Shown in pieces: positions 56,636 through 64,000 of a stretch of 64,000 nucleotides of DNA; the stretch's first letter is position 1, and each line of letters opens with the position of its first letter. The notes under the pieces were generated by a model. The model saw only the letters and a program-made list of their open reading frames with translations, had not been told where the DNA came from and ran no database searches. Source of the stretch: Kallotenue papyrolyticum (GTDB taxonomy: Bacteria > Chloroflexota > Chloroflexia > Chloroflexales > Kallotenuaceae); NCBI RefSeq assembly GCF_000526415.1, contig NZ_JAGA01000002.1, positions 2,038,001 to 2,102,000 on the forward strand, given 5' to 3'. Both the position numbers and the translations under genes were made by a program.

Positions 56636-57790
56636 TTGGACGATGGTTTTGCAACACGCGCGATCCACGCCGGTCAGGCGCCCGATCCACAGACCGGTAG
56701 CGTGATCGTGCCGATCTATCAGACCTCGACCTTTGCCCAGGACGAGGTTGGCGTGCACAAGGGCTATGAGTACTCGCGCACCGACAACCCGACGCGCACG
56801 GCGCTGCAGACTTGTCTGGCAGCGCTGGAGGGCGCTGACTACGGGTTGGCCTTCGCCTCGGGCCTGGGCGCGACCACCACGCTGATGCTGATGCTGCGCG
56901 CCGGTGACCATGTGGTCTGCGGCGATGATGTCTATGGCGGCACCTATCGTCTTTTCCAGCGCGTGATGGTCGATCACGGCCTCCAGTTCGATTTTGTGGA
57001 CATGACCGATCCGCAGGCGGTGCGGGCGGCGCTGCGTCCGGAGACGCGCCTGATCTGGATCGAATCGCCGACCAACCCGCTGCTCAAACTGGCCGATATC
57101 AGCGCCATCGCCGCGATCGCGCGCGCGCATGGCGCGCTGACGGTGGTGGACAACACCTTTGCCTCGCCCTACGGCCAGCAGCCCCTGGCGCTGGGCGCGG
57201 ATATCGTGCTGCATTCGACCACCAAGTATCTGGGCGGTCACTCGGATGTGGTCGGCGGCGCGATCGTCACCTCCAACCGCGAGGTGTATGAGCGGCTCAA
57301 GTTCTTGCAGAACGCGGCAGGCGCCGTGCCGGGTCCCTTCGACTGCTGGCTGGTGCTGCGCGGTGTCAAGACGCTGGCGCTCCGCATGCGCGAGCACGAG
57401 CGTAATGCGCTGCGCGTGGCCGAGTTTCTGGAAGCCCATCCGGCGGTGGCGCGCGTGATCTACCCCGGCCTGGCCAGCCATCCGCAGCACGCCCTGGCGC
57501 GGCGGCAAATGCGCTGCTTCGGCGGCATGATCTCGATCATTCTCCATGGCGGCGAGGCGGCCGCGCGCGAGCTGGTGCGTCGCACACGCCTGTTCACGCT
57601 GGCCGAAAGCCTGGGCGGTGTGGAGAGCCTGATCGAAGTGCCCGCGGCGATGACGCATGCCAGCGTCAGCGGCTCCAAGCTGGAGGTGCCTGCCGGTCTG
57701 GTGCGGCTCTCGGTGGGTATCGAAGAAGCTGATGACCTAATCGCCGATCTGCGCCAGGCACTGGCCGATCTGCCGCCAGCCAAGCGCTGA
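56636..57790 (+). CDS. Cystathionine gamma-synthase / gamma-lyase type PLP enzyme
   Basis: 384 residues, the family's usual length. FATRAIHAGQAPDPQTGSV and VPIYQTSTFAQ start the protein; PLP-binding Lys197 lies in LHSTTKYLGGHSD, and the cofactor Asp in VVDNTFASPY. It acts in sulfur amino-acid metabolism; synthase and lyase cannot be told apart by these motifs. It starts with TTG, preceded by GAGGAGG at 9 nt. Confidence 0.92.
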   Translation: MDDGFATRAIHAGQAPDPQTGSVIVPIYQTSTFAQDEVGVHKGYEYSRTDNPTRTALQTCLAALEGADYGLAFASGLGATTTLMLMLRAGDHVVCGDDVYGGTYRLFQRVMVDHGLQFDFVDMTDPQAVRAALRPETRLIWIESPTNPLLKLADISAIAAIARAHGALTVVDNTFASPYGQQPLALGADIVLHSTTKYLGGHSDVVGGAIVTSNREVYERLKFLQNAAGAVPGPFDCWLVLRGVKTLALRMREHERNALRVAEFLEAHPAVARVIYPGLASHPQHALARRQMRCFGGMISIILHGGEAAARELVRRTRLFTLAESLGGVESLIEVPAAMTHASVSGSKLEVPAGLVRLSVGIEEADDLIADLRQALADLPPAKR

Positions 57791-57901
57791 GCTGCGTCGT
57801 CTGGGTATCGCCGGCGGCGCCCAGGACCGCCGAGGGATTGACCCCGCGCCGCCGGCATGGTACGATGCGCCCGTTCTGATCAGCGCTGTCTGCGAGGATC
57901 G

Positions 57902-60337
57902 ATGCGCGTTCTGACCCTGTTGCTCGGCCTGTTGCTTGGCCTCCAGACCCTGCTGGTCGCGCCCGTGCCCGCGCTGGCGCAGACGGCGGAGCTGAATGTG
58001 CAGCGCTTTCTGGAGCGCCAGCCCGGTCCGCTCAAAAGCTACCGCGTCGGCGAGCGCACGGCGGCGCAGGTGATCGCCGCCTACAGCGGCTACTACAACC
58101 TCGATGCGCGCATCATCCTCACGCTGCTGGAGCTGGTGCCGCGGCTGCTGAGCACACCCAACCCCGCCGCCGAGCGCCTCGAACAGCCCTTCGGCGCGGC
58201 GGGTCCGCGCGGCTTCCAGGCGCAGATCGAATGGGCCGTGCGCGAGCTGCGCGCCGGGTTCGGCCCCTATGACGCCCCGCCGCTGCTGCGCTTCAGCGAT
58301 GGCACGACCGTCACGCTCGATCTGCGCGACGAGCCGTCGCTGATCGCCGTGCAGCGCTTTCTAGCGCTGGGCCGTACCCAGCCGGAGTGGCGCGGCCTGG
58401 CGCAGGCTTATGTGCCGCTCTACCGTCAGCTCTGGGGCGATCAGCCGGAGCTGCCCACGCCCACGCCCGCGGCGACACGTCCATTTCTGTTGCAGCCCTG
58501 GCCGATGGGCATCGAGGTGATCCACTCCTCCTATTTCGATCACGTCTATCCCACGGTCGATCGCGGGCCGGACGGCAACACCTTCGTGGTAGACTACCTG
58601 GGACGCGGCAACCGCTCCTACAACACCCACGACGGCCACGACTACTACTTCCCGGCCCAACCGATCGGCACGCCGATCCTGGCGGCGGCGCCCGGCATGG
58701 CCTATGCCTACACCGCCCGCGGCAACGGCGTGGTGATCCGCCATGGCGGCGCCTTCGCCGGCTACGAGACGGTGTACTGGCATCTCGATCAGTTTTCGAC
58801 CATCTTCGCCGGCACGATCGACAGCGGCGTGGGCGTGCCCGTGGCCGCCGGCACGGTGCTGGGCACCAGCGGCAAGAGCGGCTTTACCGACGGCGGCGCG
58901 CACCTGCACTTCGAGGTGCGCCACAACGGACGGCAGGTCGATCCCTATGGCTGGTACGGCCCCGGTCCCGATCCCTGCGCGGCCTGGAGCGCTGGCTGCG
59001 CAGCCAGCGTCTGGCTGTGGCACGACAGCCTGATCGGCACCTATGACTTCACGCCGCCGGACGCGCCCGCGCCACCCGACCGCGAAGCGCCACAGGGCAG
59101 TCTGGCGATCAGTCCCGACGAGCAGCTTGCTCTGCTGGCGCACTTCGATGGCTCGCTGGTTGCGACCTTCGGCCAGGGCTTTCCCCAATTCAACGGCAGC
59201 GCGCCGCAGTTCGACGCGGGCGTCTTTGGGCAGGCGCTGCGCCTGTCGCCAGCGCTGGAGCTGACCTACCCGATCAGCGGCAATCTCGATCTCGATCAGG
59301 GCACGCTGGCGCTGTGGGTCAGGCTGCCGGCCGGCTATCCGCCCAACAGCACTGGTCGGCACTATCTCTTTGCCGCCAGCGCCAATCCCGAAGCCGGGCC
59401 GTTCTACACCGACACGCTGGCGTTGCGCCGCGAGCAGAGCGAAACGGGACCGCTCTGGAACTTCTGGAGCGTGGACCACAGCGGCGTGGCGCACAGCCTG
59501 ACCGTCAGCGATACGCTGACGCCGGAGCGCTGGCATCACCTGGCCGTCACCTGGAATCGCGCTACGGGCAGCAAAGCGCTGTTCATCGATGGGCAGCGTG
59601 TGGCCGCGGCGGAGGGCGTTGGCCTGCCGGTCACACTCGGCGAGCGCCTGCGCTTGGGCGCGTTCGTGGCGCACTTCGGCGTGCTGGATGCGGCGGTGGA
59701 TCAACTGGCGATCTGGCGGCGCGTCCTGGATGGACGTGAGCTGCGGCGGCTGGCGGCCCAGCGCGACATCTACAGCGATCGCAGCGGTCCGCTCGCTGCG
59801 GCGGTTGTGGTGACTGAGCGCACCGTGGTGCTGGACGCCAACGCGCTCGACGCGCAGGGTGGCATCGTCGCGGTGCAGTTGCGGCGCGATGACGAGCCCT
59901 GGTCGGCGCCGATGCCCTACTACGACGCCTTCCGCTGGACGATCACCGGCACTGTAGGGCTGCACACCTTTGCGATCCGCTACCGCGACCGCGCCGATAA
60001 CGCAACCGTCGTAACCACGACCGTCGAACTGGCGCCACCACTACAGGGCGCGGCAGAGCTGCGCGCGATACAGGAGCAGACCGCGCTGCTGGCGCTGCAC
60101 GTGGATGGTCTGGAGCAGCCGCCACCCGCCTGGTTGCCGGCAGACGAGCTGGCGCCCGGAGCGTTCCAGATGCAGATCGGCATCGATCCCGCGCTGCGCG
60201 ACGCGGCGTGGGAGCCGTTCGCGCCGCTACGCATGTGGCGTTGGGACAGCACCGGGCCACGTCCGCTCTACGTGCGCTTCCGCGACGAACGGGGCCGCCT
60301 CAGCCCGATCTACCGCGTCACGCCGGAGGCGCGGTAG
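57902..60337 (+). CDS. Secreted M23 peptidase with LamG-like domain
   Basis: 811 residues. A signal peptide (LTLLLGLLLGLQTLLVAPV) is followed by a ~170-residue helical region. The M23 domain has HDGHDYYFPAQPIGTPI (first zinc His), TVYWHLDQFS and GAHLHFEVRHNGRQVDPYGW (H-x-H). A concanavalin-A/LamG-like domain (LDQGTLALWVRLPAGYPPNS, WHHLAVTWNRATGSKALFID) and a C-terminal beta region follow. LytM-type enzymes cut peptidoglycan crosslinks or secreted proteins. The LamG part likely binds glycans. Confidence 0.9.
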   Translation: MRVLTLLLGLLLGLQTLLVAPVPALAQTAELNVQRFLERQPGPLKSYRVGERTAAQVIAAYSGYYNLDARIILTLLELVPRLLSTPNPAAERLEQPFGAAGPRGFQAQIEWAVRELRAGFGPYDAPPLLRFSDGTTVTLDLRDEPSLIAVQRFLALGRTQPEWRGLAQAYVPLYRQLWGDQPELPTPTPAATRPFLLQPWPMGIEVIHSSYFDHVYPTVDRGPDGNTFVVDYLGRGNRSYNTHDGHDYYFPAQPIGTPILAAAPGMAYAYTARGNGVVIRHGGAFAGYETVYWHLDQFSTIFAGTIDSGVGVPVAAGTVLGTSGKSGFTDGGAHLHFEVRHNGRQVDPYGWYGPGPDPCAAWSAGCAASVWLWHDSLIGTYDFTPPDAPAPPDREAPQGSLAISPDEQLALLAHFDGSLVATFGQGFPQFNGSAPQFDAGVFGQALRLSPALELTYPISGNLDLDQGTLALWVRLPAGYPPNSTGRHYLFAASANPEAGPFYTDTLALRREQSETGPLWNFWSVDHSGVAHSLTVSDTLTPERWHHLAVTWNRATGSKALFIDGQRVAAAEGVGLPVTLGERLRLGAFVAHFGVLDAAVDQLAIWRRVLDGRELRRLAAQRDIYSDRSGPLAAAVVVTERTVVLDANALDAQGGIVAVQLRRDDEPWSAPMPYYDAFRWTITGTVGLHTFAIRYRDRADNATVVTTTVELAPPLQGAAELRAIQEQTALLALHVDGLEQPPPAWLPADELAPGAFQMQIGIDPALRDAAWEPFAPLRMWRWDSTGPRPLYVRFRDERGRLSPIYRVTPEAR

Positions 60338-60360
60338 CGCATTGGCGGCAGGCGCTCCTC

Positions 60361-62997
60361 TCAGGCGGTGGGCAGCAGCAGCGTAAAGGTGGAGCCCTGG
60401 CCCGGCATGCTTTCGAGCCAGACGCGTCCGCCCATCAGCCGCGTGAGCGAGCGCACCAGCGCCAGGCCCAGGCCGGTCCCACCGGCTTCAACCTTGAGTT
60501 CACTCTCGACCCGGTAGAAGCGTTCCCAGACGCGTTCCTGATCCTCCGGCGCAATGCCGATGCCGGTGTCGCTGATGGCAATAGCGACATAGGGGCGCTG
60601 GCTGGCCAGGCCCTGGCCGCGCTCAGGCGCCAGATCGGCCCTGGTCACCTGGCGTGCCCGGATGGTGATCTGCCCGCCGCGATGGGTGTATTTGATCGCG
60701 TTGGACAGCAGGTTGTCGAGCACCTGGTGGAAGCGCGCACCGTCGGCCAGGATTGGTGGCAGATCGGGCGCGACCTCCAGGGTGAGCCGATGGTTGCGCT
60801 GTTCCAGCAGCGCCTGCTGGCCGCTGACCGCCAGGTCGATCGCCCGCGCCACGTCGATCGGTTTGAACTCGAGCTCGACGCTGCCCGACTCGATCTTGGT
60901 GATGTCCAGCAGATCGTTGATCAGCGAGGTCATGCGCTCGGCGTTGGCGGCAATGGTCGTCACCAGTTGCTGCTGGAAGGGGCTGAGCTCGCCGGTGGAG
61001 GGCAGCGTCAGCAGTTGCAGGTAGCCCTTGATCACGGTCATCGGCGTACGCAGCTCGTGGCTGACGGTGCCGATGAACTCGGTCTTAAGACGATCGGCTT
61101 CGATCTCGCGGCTGATGTCGCGCAGCGTCGCCACGCCGCCCAGCAGATCGCCACCCTCGGTCAGCACCGGGCCGAGGGTCATATCGATCGTGCGCGGGCC
61201 GCTGCGGAAACGCGCGCGGAACTGGCGCGGCTGGCCGTCGTCGAGCGGTGCTTCCAGCACGGCGCGCAGCGGCGCGCGTTCGGGACCGCTCAGGTCCAGG
61301 CCCTGCAGCACGTCGTGTAGGTTTTGCAGAAACAGCTCTTCCAACGGCTGATCTAGAATGCGCGCGCTGGCGGGGTTGGCCAGGATCACCTGCCCATCGC
61401 AGTCACAGACGATCACGCCGTCGGCGATTGATTGGAGGATCGCCTGGCTGCGACTCGACGAGGCGCGCTCGGCGCGCACCATGGCGGCCAGTTGGGTGGC
61501 CTGATCGCTGATGTAGCGGTAGAGCGCGGCGTTGTGGATCGCCACCGCCGCTTCGTTGGCGATCACCGTCAACAGCCGCAAATGCTCCTGTGTAAAGTGG
61601 CCAACGTCCGGATGCGAGACCTGCAGCACGCCCAGCACCTCGTCGGAGGCGATCAGCGGCACGGCCAGCAGCGAGCCGCCCTGCTTGTGGTAGGGCGCAT
61701 CCGACTCGGGCGCGACCCAGCGCGGATCGCGGCGCACATCCTCCACCAGCAGCGGTGTGGCGTGCTGCGCGACCCAGCCGGCAATGCCCACGCCCAGCGG
61801 CAAGCGCGTGATGCCCGCCGGACGCGCGCCCAGCGTGGCGCGTTGTTCGAGCTGCGCGGTTTCGGCGTCGAGCAGCATCACCGAGCCATGGTTGATGCGC
61901 AGCCGCTGGCGCAGGATCTGCAGCAGCTCGCCGAGCATCTGGTCAACGTCCAGCGTGCTGCTGACGGTGCTGGAGACGGTGAAGAGCAGGTCGAGGCGGT
62001 CGCGCTCGGTGCGCAGCTCGCGCGTGCGTTCCTCGATGCGCTGTTCCAGCTCGGCATTGAGGCGCTTGAGTTGATCGTACAGGCCCGCGCTTTCGAGCGC
62101 CAGCGCCGCCTGGTTGGCCAGCGATTGCGCCAGCGCAGTTTGTTCCGCCGCAAAGCTGCGCTGGCCGCTCTGCACGATGATCACGCCCAGACGATGGTCA
62201 CCGGCGATCAGCGGCAGGGCCAGCACCGCGGCGTTGGGATCGATCCAGCCGCCGTCCTGTTCGGCGCAGGGCGCTTCCAGAACCCATGGCTCGCTGCGTT
62301 GCAGCGCCTGGGGCACCAGGCTGCGGTCGTGCAGCGCGTACTGCCGCACCGGCAAGGGGTGGGCATAGCCCCAGGAATGGGCATGCACAACGTGTTCTTC
62401 AGCACAGAGCCAGATCGCGCAGCGGTCGGCGCCGAGCGCCGCCTGGAGCTCCTGGCCGATGGTGGCGATCAGGTCCTGCAGGTTGAGGCTGCGACTCAGC
62501 GCCTGCGAAAAGGCATACAGCCGGCTAATGCGCAGCGCGGCGGCATCGGCCTCCTCGCTGGCCATCGCCAGTTGGGTGGTCATGAACTCGGCCTCTTCCA
62601 GGCGCTGTTGCAGCGAGCGCGCCAGTTCCTGCTCGTAGCGCTGGGCCAGACCGGCGCAGAGACGATCCAGCAGGCCATCCAGCTCGGACAGCAGCGCCAG
62701 CGAGCGCGTCGGGCGCGCCGTGCTGCCGGCAACCTGCCAGCAGGCGCGGCGCAGCGCCGCCGGCAGCGCCAGGAGCTGGACCAGACCCTGGTCGCCCGCG
62801 CTCTGCCTGGCTAGGGGCAGCCAGGTCGCGTCGTTCAGGGCGGAGTCGCGCGCAGCCTCCACGATGGCGGCGTACAGCGCGCCGAGCGTTGCGGGCTCGG
62901 CCAGGCTATTGGCGCCGTCCGCCACCAGCGCCGCGCGCCAATGCTCCAGGATGGTTGGTTGATGGGTGGCAAGCCAGGCCGCCAGTGTTGCGCTCAT
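60361..62997 (-). CDS. Sensor histidine kinase with RsbR-like N-terminus, two GAF and a PAS
   Basis: 878 residues. Domains in order: RsbRD-like helical N-terminus (~1-130), coiled region, GAF1 (~170-320), coiled coil with ERTRELRTERDRL, GAF2 (~350-500), PAS (~530-640). HisKA follows, with phospho-His647 in GTVSHELRTPMTVIKGYLQL, and HATPase with DNLLSNAIKYT, SDTGIGIAPED and GGTGLGLALV. It overlaps the upstream phosphatase gene by 4 bp. It lacks a receiver, so it needs a partner elsewhere. Confidence 0.93.
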   Translation of the reverse strand: MSATLAAWLATHQPTILEHWRAALVADGANSLAEPATLGALYAAIVEAARDSALNDATWLPLARQSAGDQGLVQLLALPAALRRACWQVAGSTARPTRSLALLSELDGLLDRLCAGLAQRYEQELARSLQQRLEEAEFMTTQLAMASEEADAAALRISRLYAFSQALSRSLNLQDLIATIGQELQAALGADRCAIWLCAEEHVVHAHSWGYAHPLPVRQYALHDRSLVPQALQRSEPWVLEAPCAEQDGGWIDPNAAVLALPLIAGDHRLGVIIVQSGQRSFAAEQTALAQSLANQAALALESAGLYDQLKRLNAELEQRIEERTRELRTERDRLDLLFTVSSTVSSTLDVDQMLGELLQILRQRLRINHGSVMLLDAETAQLEQRATLGARPAGITRLPLGVGIAGWVAQHATPLLVEDVRRDPRWVAPESDAPYHKQGGSLLAVPLIASDEVLGVLQVSHPDVGHFTQEHLRLLTVIANEAAVAIHNAALYRYISDQATQLAAMVRAERASSSRSQAILQSIADGVIVCDCDGQVILANPASARILDQPLEELFLQNLHDVLQGLDLSGPERAPLRAVLEAPLDDGQPRQFRARFRSGPRTIDMTLGPVLTEGGDLLGGVATLRDISREIEADRLKTEFIGTVSHELRTPMTVIKGYLQLLTLPSTGELSPFQQQLVTTIAANAERMTSLINDLLDITKIESGSVELEFKPIDVARAIDLAVSGQQALLEQRNHRLTLEVAPDLPPILADGARFHQVLDNLLSNAIKYTHRGGQITIRARQVTRADLAPERGQGLASQRPYVAIAISDTGIGIAPEDQERVWERFYRVESELKVEAGGTGLGLALVRSLTRLMGGRVWLESMPGQGSTFTLLLPTA

Positions 62998-63581
62998 AGC
63001 TCCGTCTGCGATGCGGGATGCCGCGCGACGACCACGGTGACGTCATCGCTGTCCTTGCCGAACTCGGCCATGATCGCGTCGGCCAGCTCCTGTGCCGGCA
63101 GCAGGTGTTGGCCAGGGTGCAGCGCGACGCGATTGGAGATGCCGTCGCTGAAGAGAATAAACAGATCGCCGGGCTGGTAGCTGATCGGCTGCGCCAGCAG
63201 GGTGGGCAAGCGGTAGCCCACGATGCCGTTGCGCGAGATCGGGCGCACCGCCTCCTGGCTGATGATCTGGATACCGATGTTGCCGACGCCCACGAAGCAG
63301 CCGTTGCGCTGCTGGAGATCGAGGCGCAGCAGGCCGATCACCGCGCCGCGCGTGCCCAGGCAGGCCTGGTGCGCCGCCTGCATGATCTGCTCCAGTGGAC
63401 GGTCGTGGCTGGCTTCGATCGCGGCCAGCGCTCGGTCGGCGGCCTGCGCTGCCGCCGCGCCGCCGCCTAGCCCGTCGATCACCGCCAACAGCGCACTGCC
63501 GTTGCTGGTGTGCACGAAGTAGCGGTCGCCAGAGACGGTCGCGCCGCGCTTGGGGCGGGTTGCCGCGCCAAACTCAAGCAT
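62994..63581 (-). CDS. RsbX-like PP2C-type serine phosphatase
   Basis: 195 residues. GATVSGDRYFVHTSNGSALLAV and IDGLGGGAAAA carry the first Asp-Gly metal sites; LFILFSDGISNR and DDVTVVVARH supply the later Asp residues of PP2C/SpoIIE phosphatases. The length and the position after rsbT match RsbX, which resets stressosome proteins. It overlaps RsbT by 8 bp and the kinase by 4 bp. The functional start at 63581 is within the rsbT 3' end. Confidence 0.87.
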   Translation of the reverse strand: MLEFGAATRPKRGATVSGDRYFVHTSNGSALLAVIDGLGGGAAAAQAADRALAAIEASHDRPLEQIMQAAHQACLGTRGAVIGLLRLDLQQRNGCFVGVGNIGIQIISQEAVRPISRNGIVGYRLPTLLAQPISYQPGDLFILFSDGISNRVALHPGQHLLPAQELADAIMAEFGKDSDDVTVVVARHPASQTEL

Positions 63582-64000
63582 GCTTCCTCCCGTGGTAGGT
63601 CTGCGCCGCCGGGCGGAGCCACTTCCAGGCACGTACGGTGGTGCCCTGGCCCGGGTGGGTATCGATCTCGATCGCGTCGGCCAGGCGCTGTACCCCCGGC
63701 AGGCCGGCGCCCAGCGTGCCGGCGGTGCTGTAGCCGTCTTCCAGGGCGCGTGCCAGATCGGGGATGCCGGGGCCCTGGTCGGCGGCGACGATCAGCAGGC
63801 CGCGGCGTTCACCCTGCTCCACGGGCGTGATGCTGATCTGGCCGCTGCCGGCGTGGTGCAAAATGTTGCGCGCCAGCTCCAGAACGATAATTTCGATCTT
63901 GGTGCGTTCGATTGTGCCGAAGCCAAGGCTGGAGGCCAGCTCGCGGCCATAGGACATGGCGATGTAGACATCAACTTCGCGGCGGATGCCGAGCGGCGCT
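63574..64000 (-). CDS. rsbT: RsbT-like anti-sigma/serine kinase, 5' end outside window
   Basis: The frame is open to the window edge and continues past it, reading PLGIRREVDVYIA before the first internal ATG at 63957. GFGTIERTKIEIIVLELARN, AADQGPGIPD, EDGYSTAGTLGAGLPGVQRL and GTTVRAWKW match RsbT, the GHKL kinase that phosphorylates RsbS/RsbR and activates RsbU in the stressosome. Only the beginning is missing. Confidence 0.9.
   Translation of the reverse strand, partial: APLGIRREVDVYIAMSYGRELASSLGFGTIERTKIEIIVLELARNILHHAGSGQISITPVEQGERRGLLIVAADQGPGIPDLARALEDGYSTAGTLGAGLPGVQRLADAIEIDTHPGQGTTVRAWKWLRPAAQTYHGRKHA

Overview
The window is GC-rich, densely packed bacterial chromosome. Gene content and style suggest a Chloroflexota bacterium of the Chloroflexia / Thermomicrobia type: a Gram-positive-like fatty-acid operon, GTG/TTG starts, several leaderless promoters, an Rsb signalling module, and an actinobacterial/Chloroflexota-type formate dehydrogenase. 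The assignment is from gene content only. No prophage, insertion sequence or CRISPR array was seen.

Layout. 1-4.2 kb (minus): 3' part of a sugar nucleotidyltransferase, an RNase Z-like hydrolase, a three-gene ABC-2 exporter, and tRNA-Asn. 4.3-9.3 kb: DEDDh exonuclease fused to a WYL-like domain, metallopeptidase, Rieske protein, membrane glycosyltransferase, HEAT-repeat protein, rnhB and a methyltransferase. 9.4-14.7 kb: a three-subunit formate dehydrogenase whose catalytic subunit is read through an in-frame UGA as selenocysteine. 14.7-24.1 kb: PRC-barrel-like protein, rplS with a terminator-like leader, secreted subtilase, lon, a methyltransferase, an FAD oxidoreductase, a transglutaminase-like protein and a NarL-type regulator. 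24.2-31.1 kb: tRNA-Arg and tRNA-Ser, a scar with a pstB fragment, two Pho-box-like repeat arrays, a possible 31-residue Arg/Trp-rich peptide, and pstS-pstC-pstA-pstB-pstB-phoU. 31.2-35.2 kb: two membrane glycosyltransferase-like proteins, rsmD, coaD and a coiled-coil protein. 35.2-46.4 kb: yceD-rpmF-fabH-(methyltransferase)-fabD-(membrane protein)-fabG-(degenerate SDR)-fabG-accC-asp23-nusB-acpP. 46.5-51.7 kb: tatB-tatC, patatin lipase, DUF255 thioredoxin-domain protein, ECF sigma factor. 51.7-54.8 kb: metal ABC transporter (two permeases and an ATPase) divergent from a Fur-family regulator. 54.9-60.3 kb: a lipoprotein redoxin with a second in-frame UGA (U-P-P-C motif), aldo/keto reductase, cystathionine gamma-synthase-like enzyme, and a secreted M23/LamG protein. 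60.4-64 kb (minus): RsbT-like kinase, RsbX-like phosphatase and a large histidine kinase with an RsbR-type N-terminus.

Main discoveries. Two genes that a standard caller would split or truncate are best read as selenoproteins, each with a SECIS-like hairpin at the expected distance. The sequence upstream of the pst operon looks like the scar of a second, deleted pst locus. It also carries a Pho-box-like array in front of a strongly ribosome-bound small ORF. The middle SDR of the fatty-acid cluster has lost the catalytic Ser and Lys and is probably a pseudoenzyme.

How the genes work together. Formate oxidation (fdh) feeds electrons through a membrane subunit. High-affinity phosphate uptake is encoded by pst/phoU. 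Type II fatty-acid synthesis is linked to ribosomal protein L32, NusB and ACP. Tat export (tatBC) and metal uptake with its Fur regulator are also complete or nearly complete modules.
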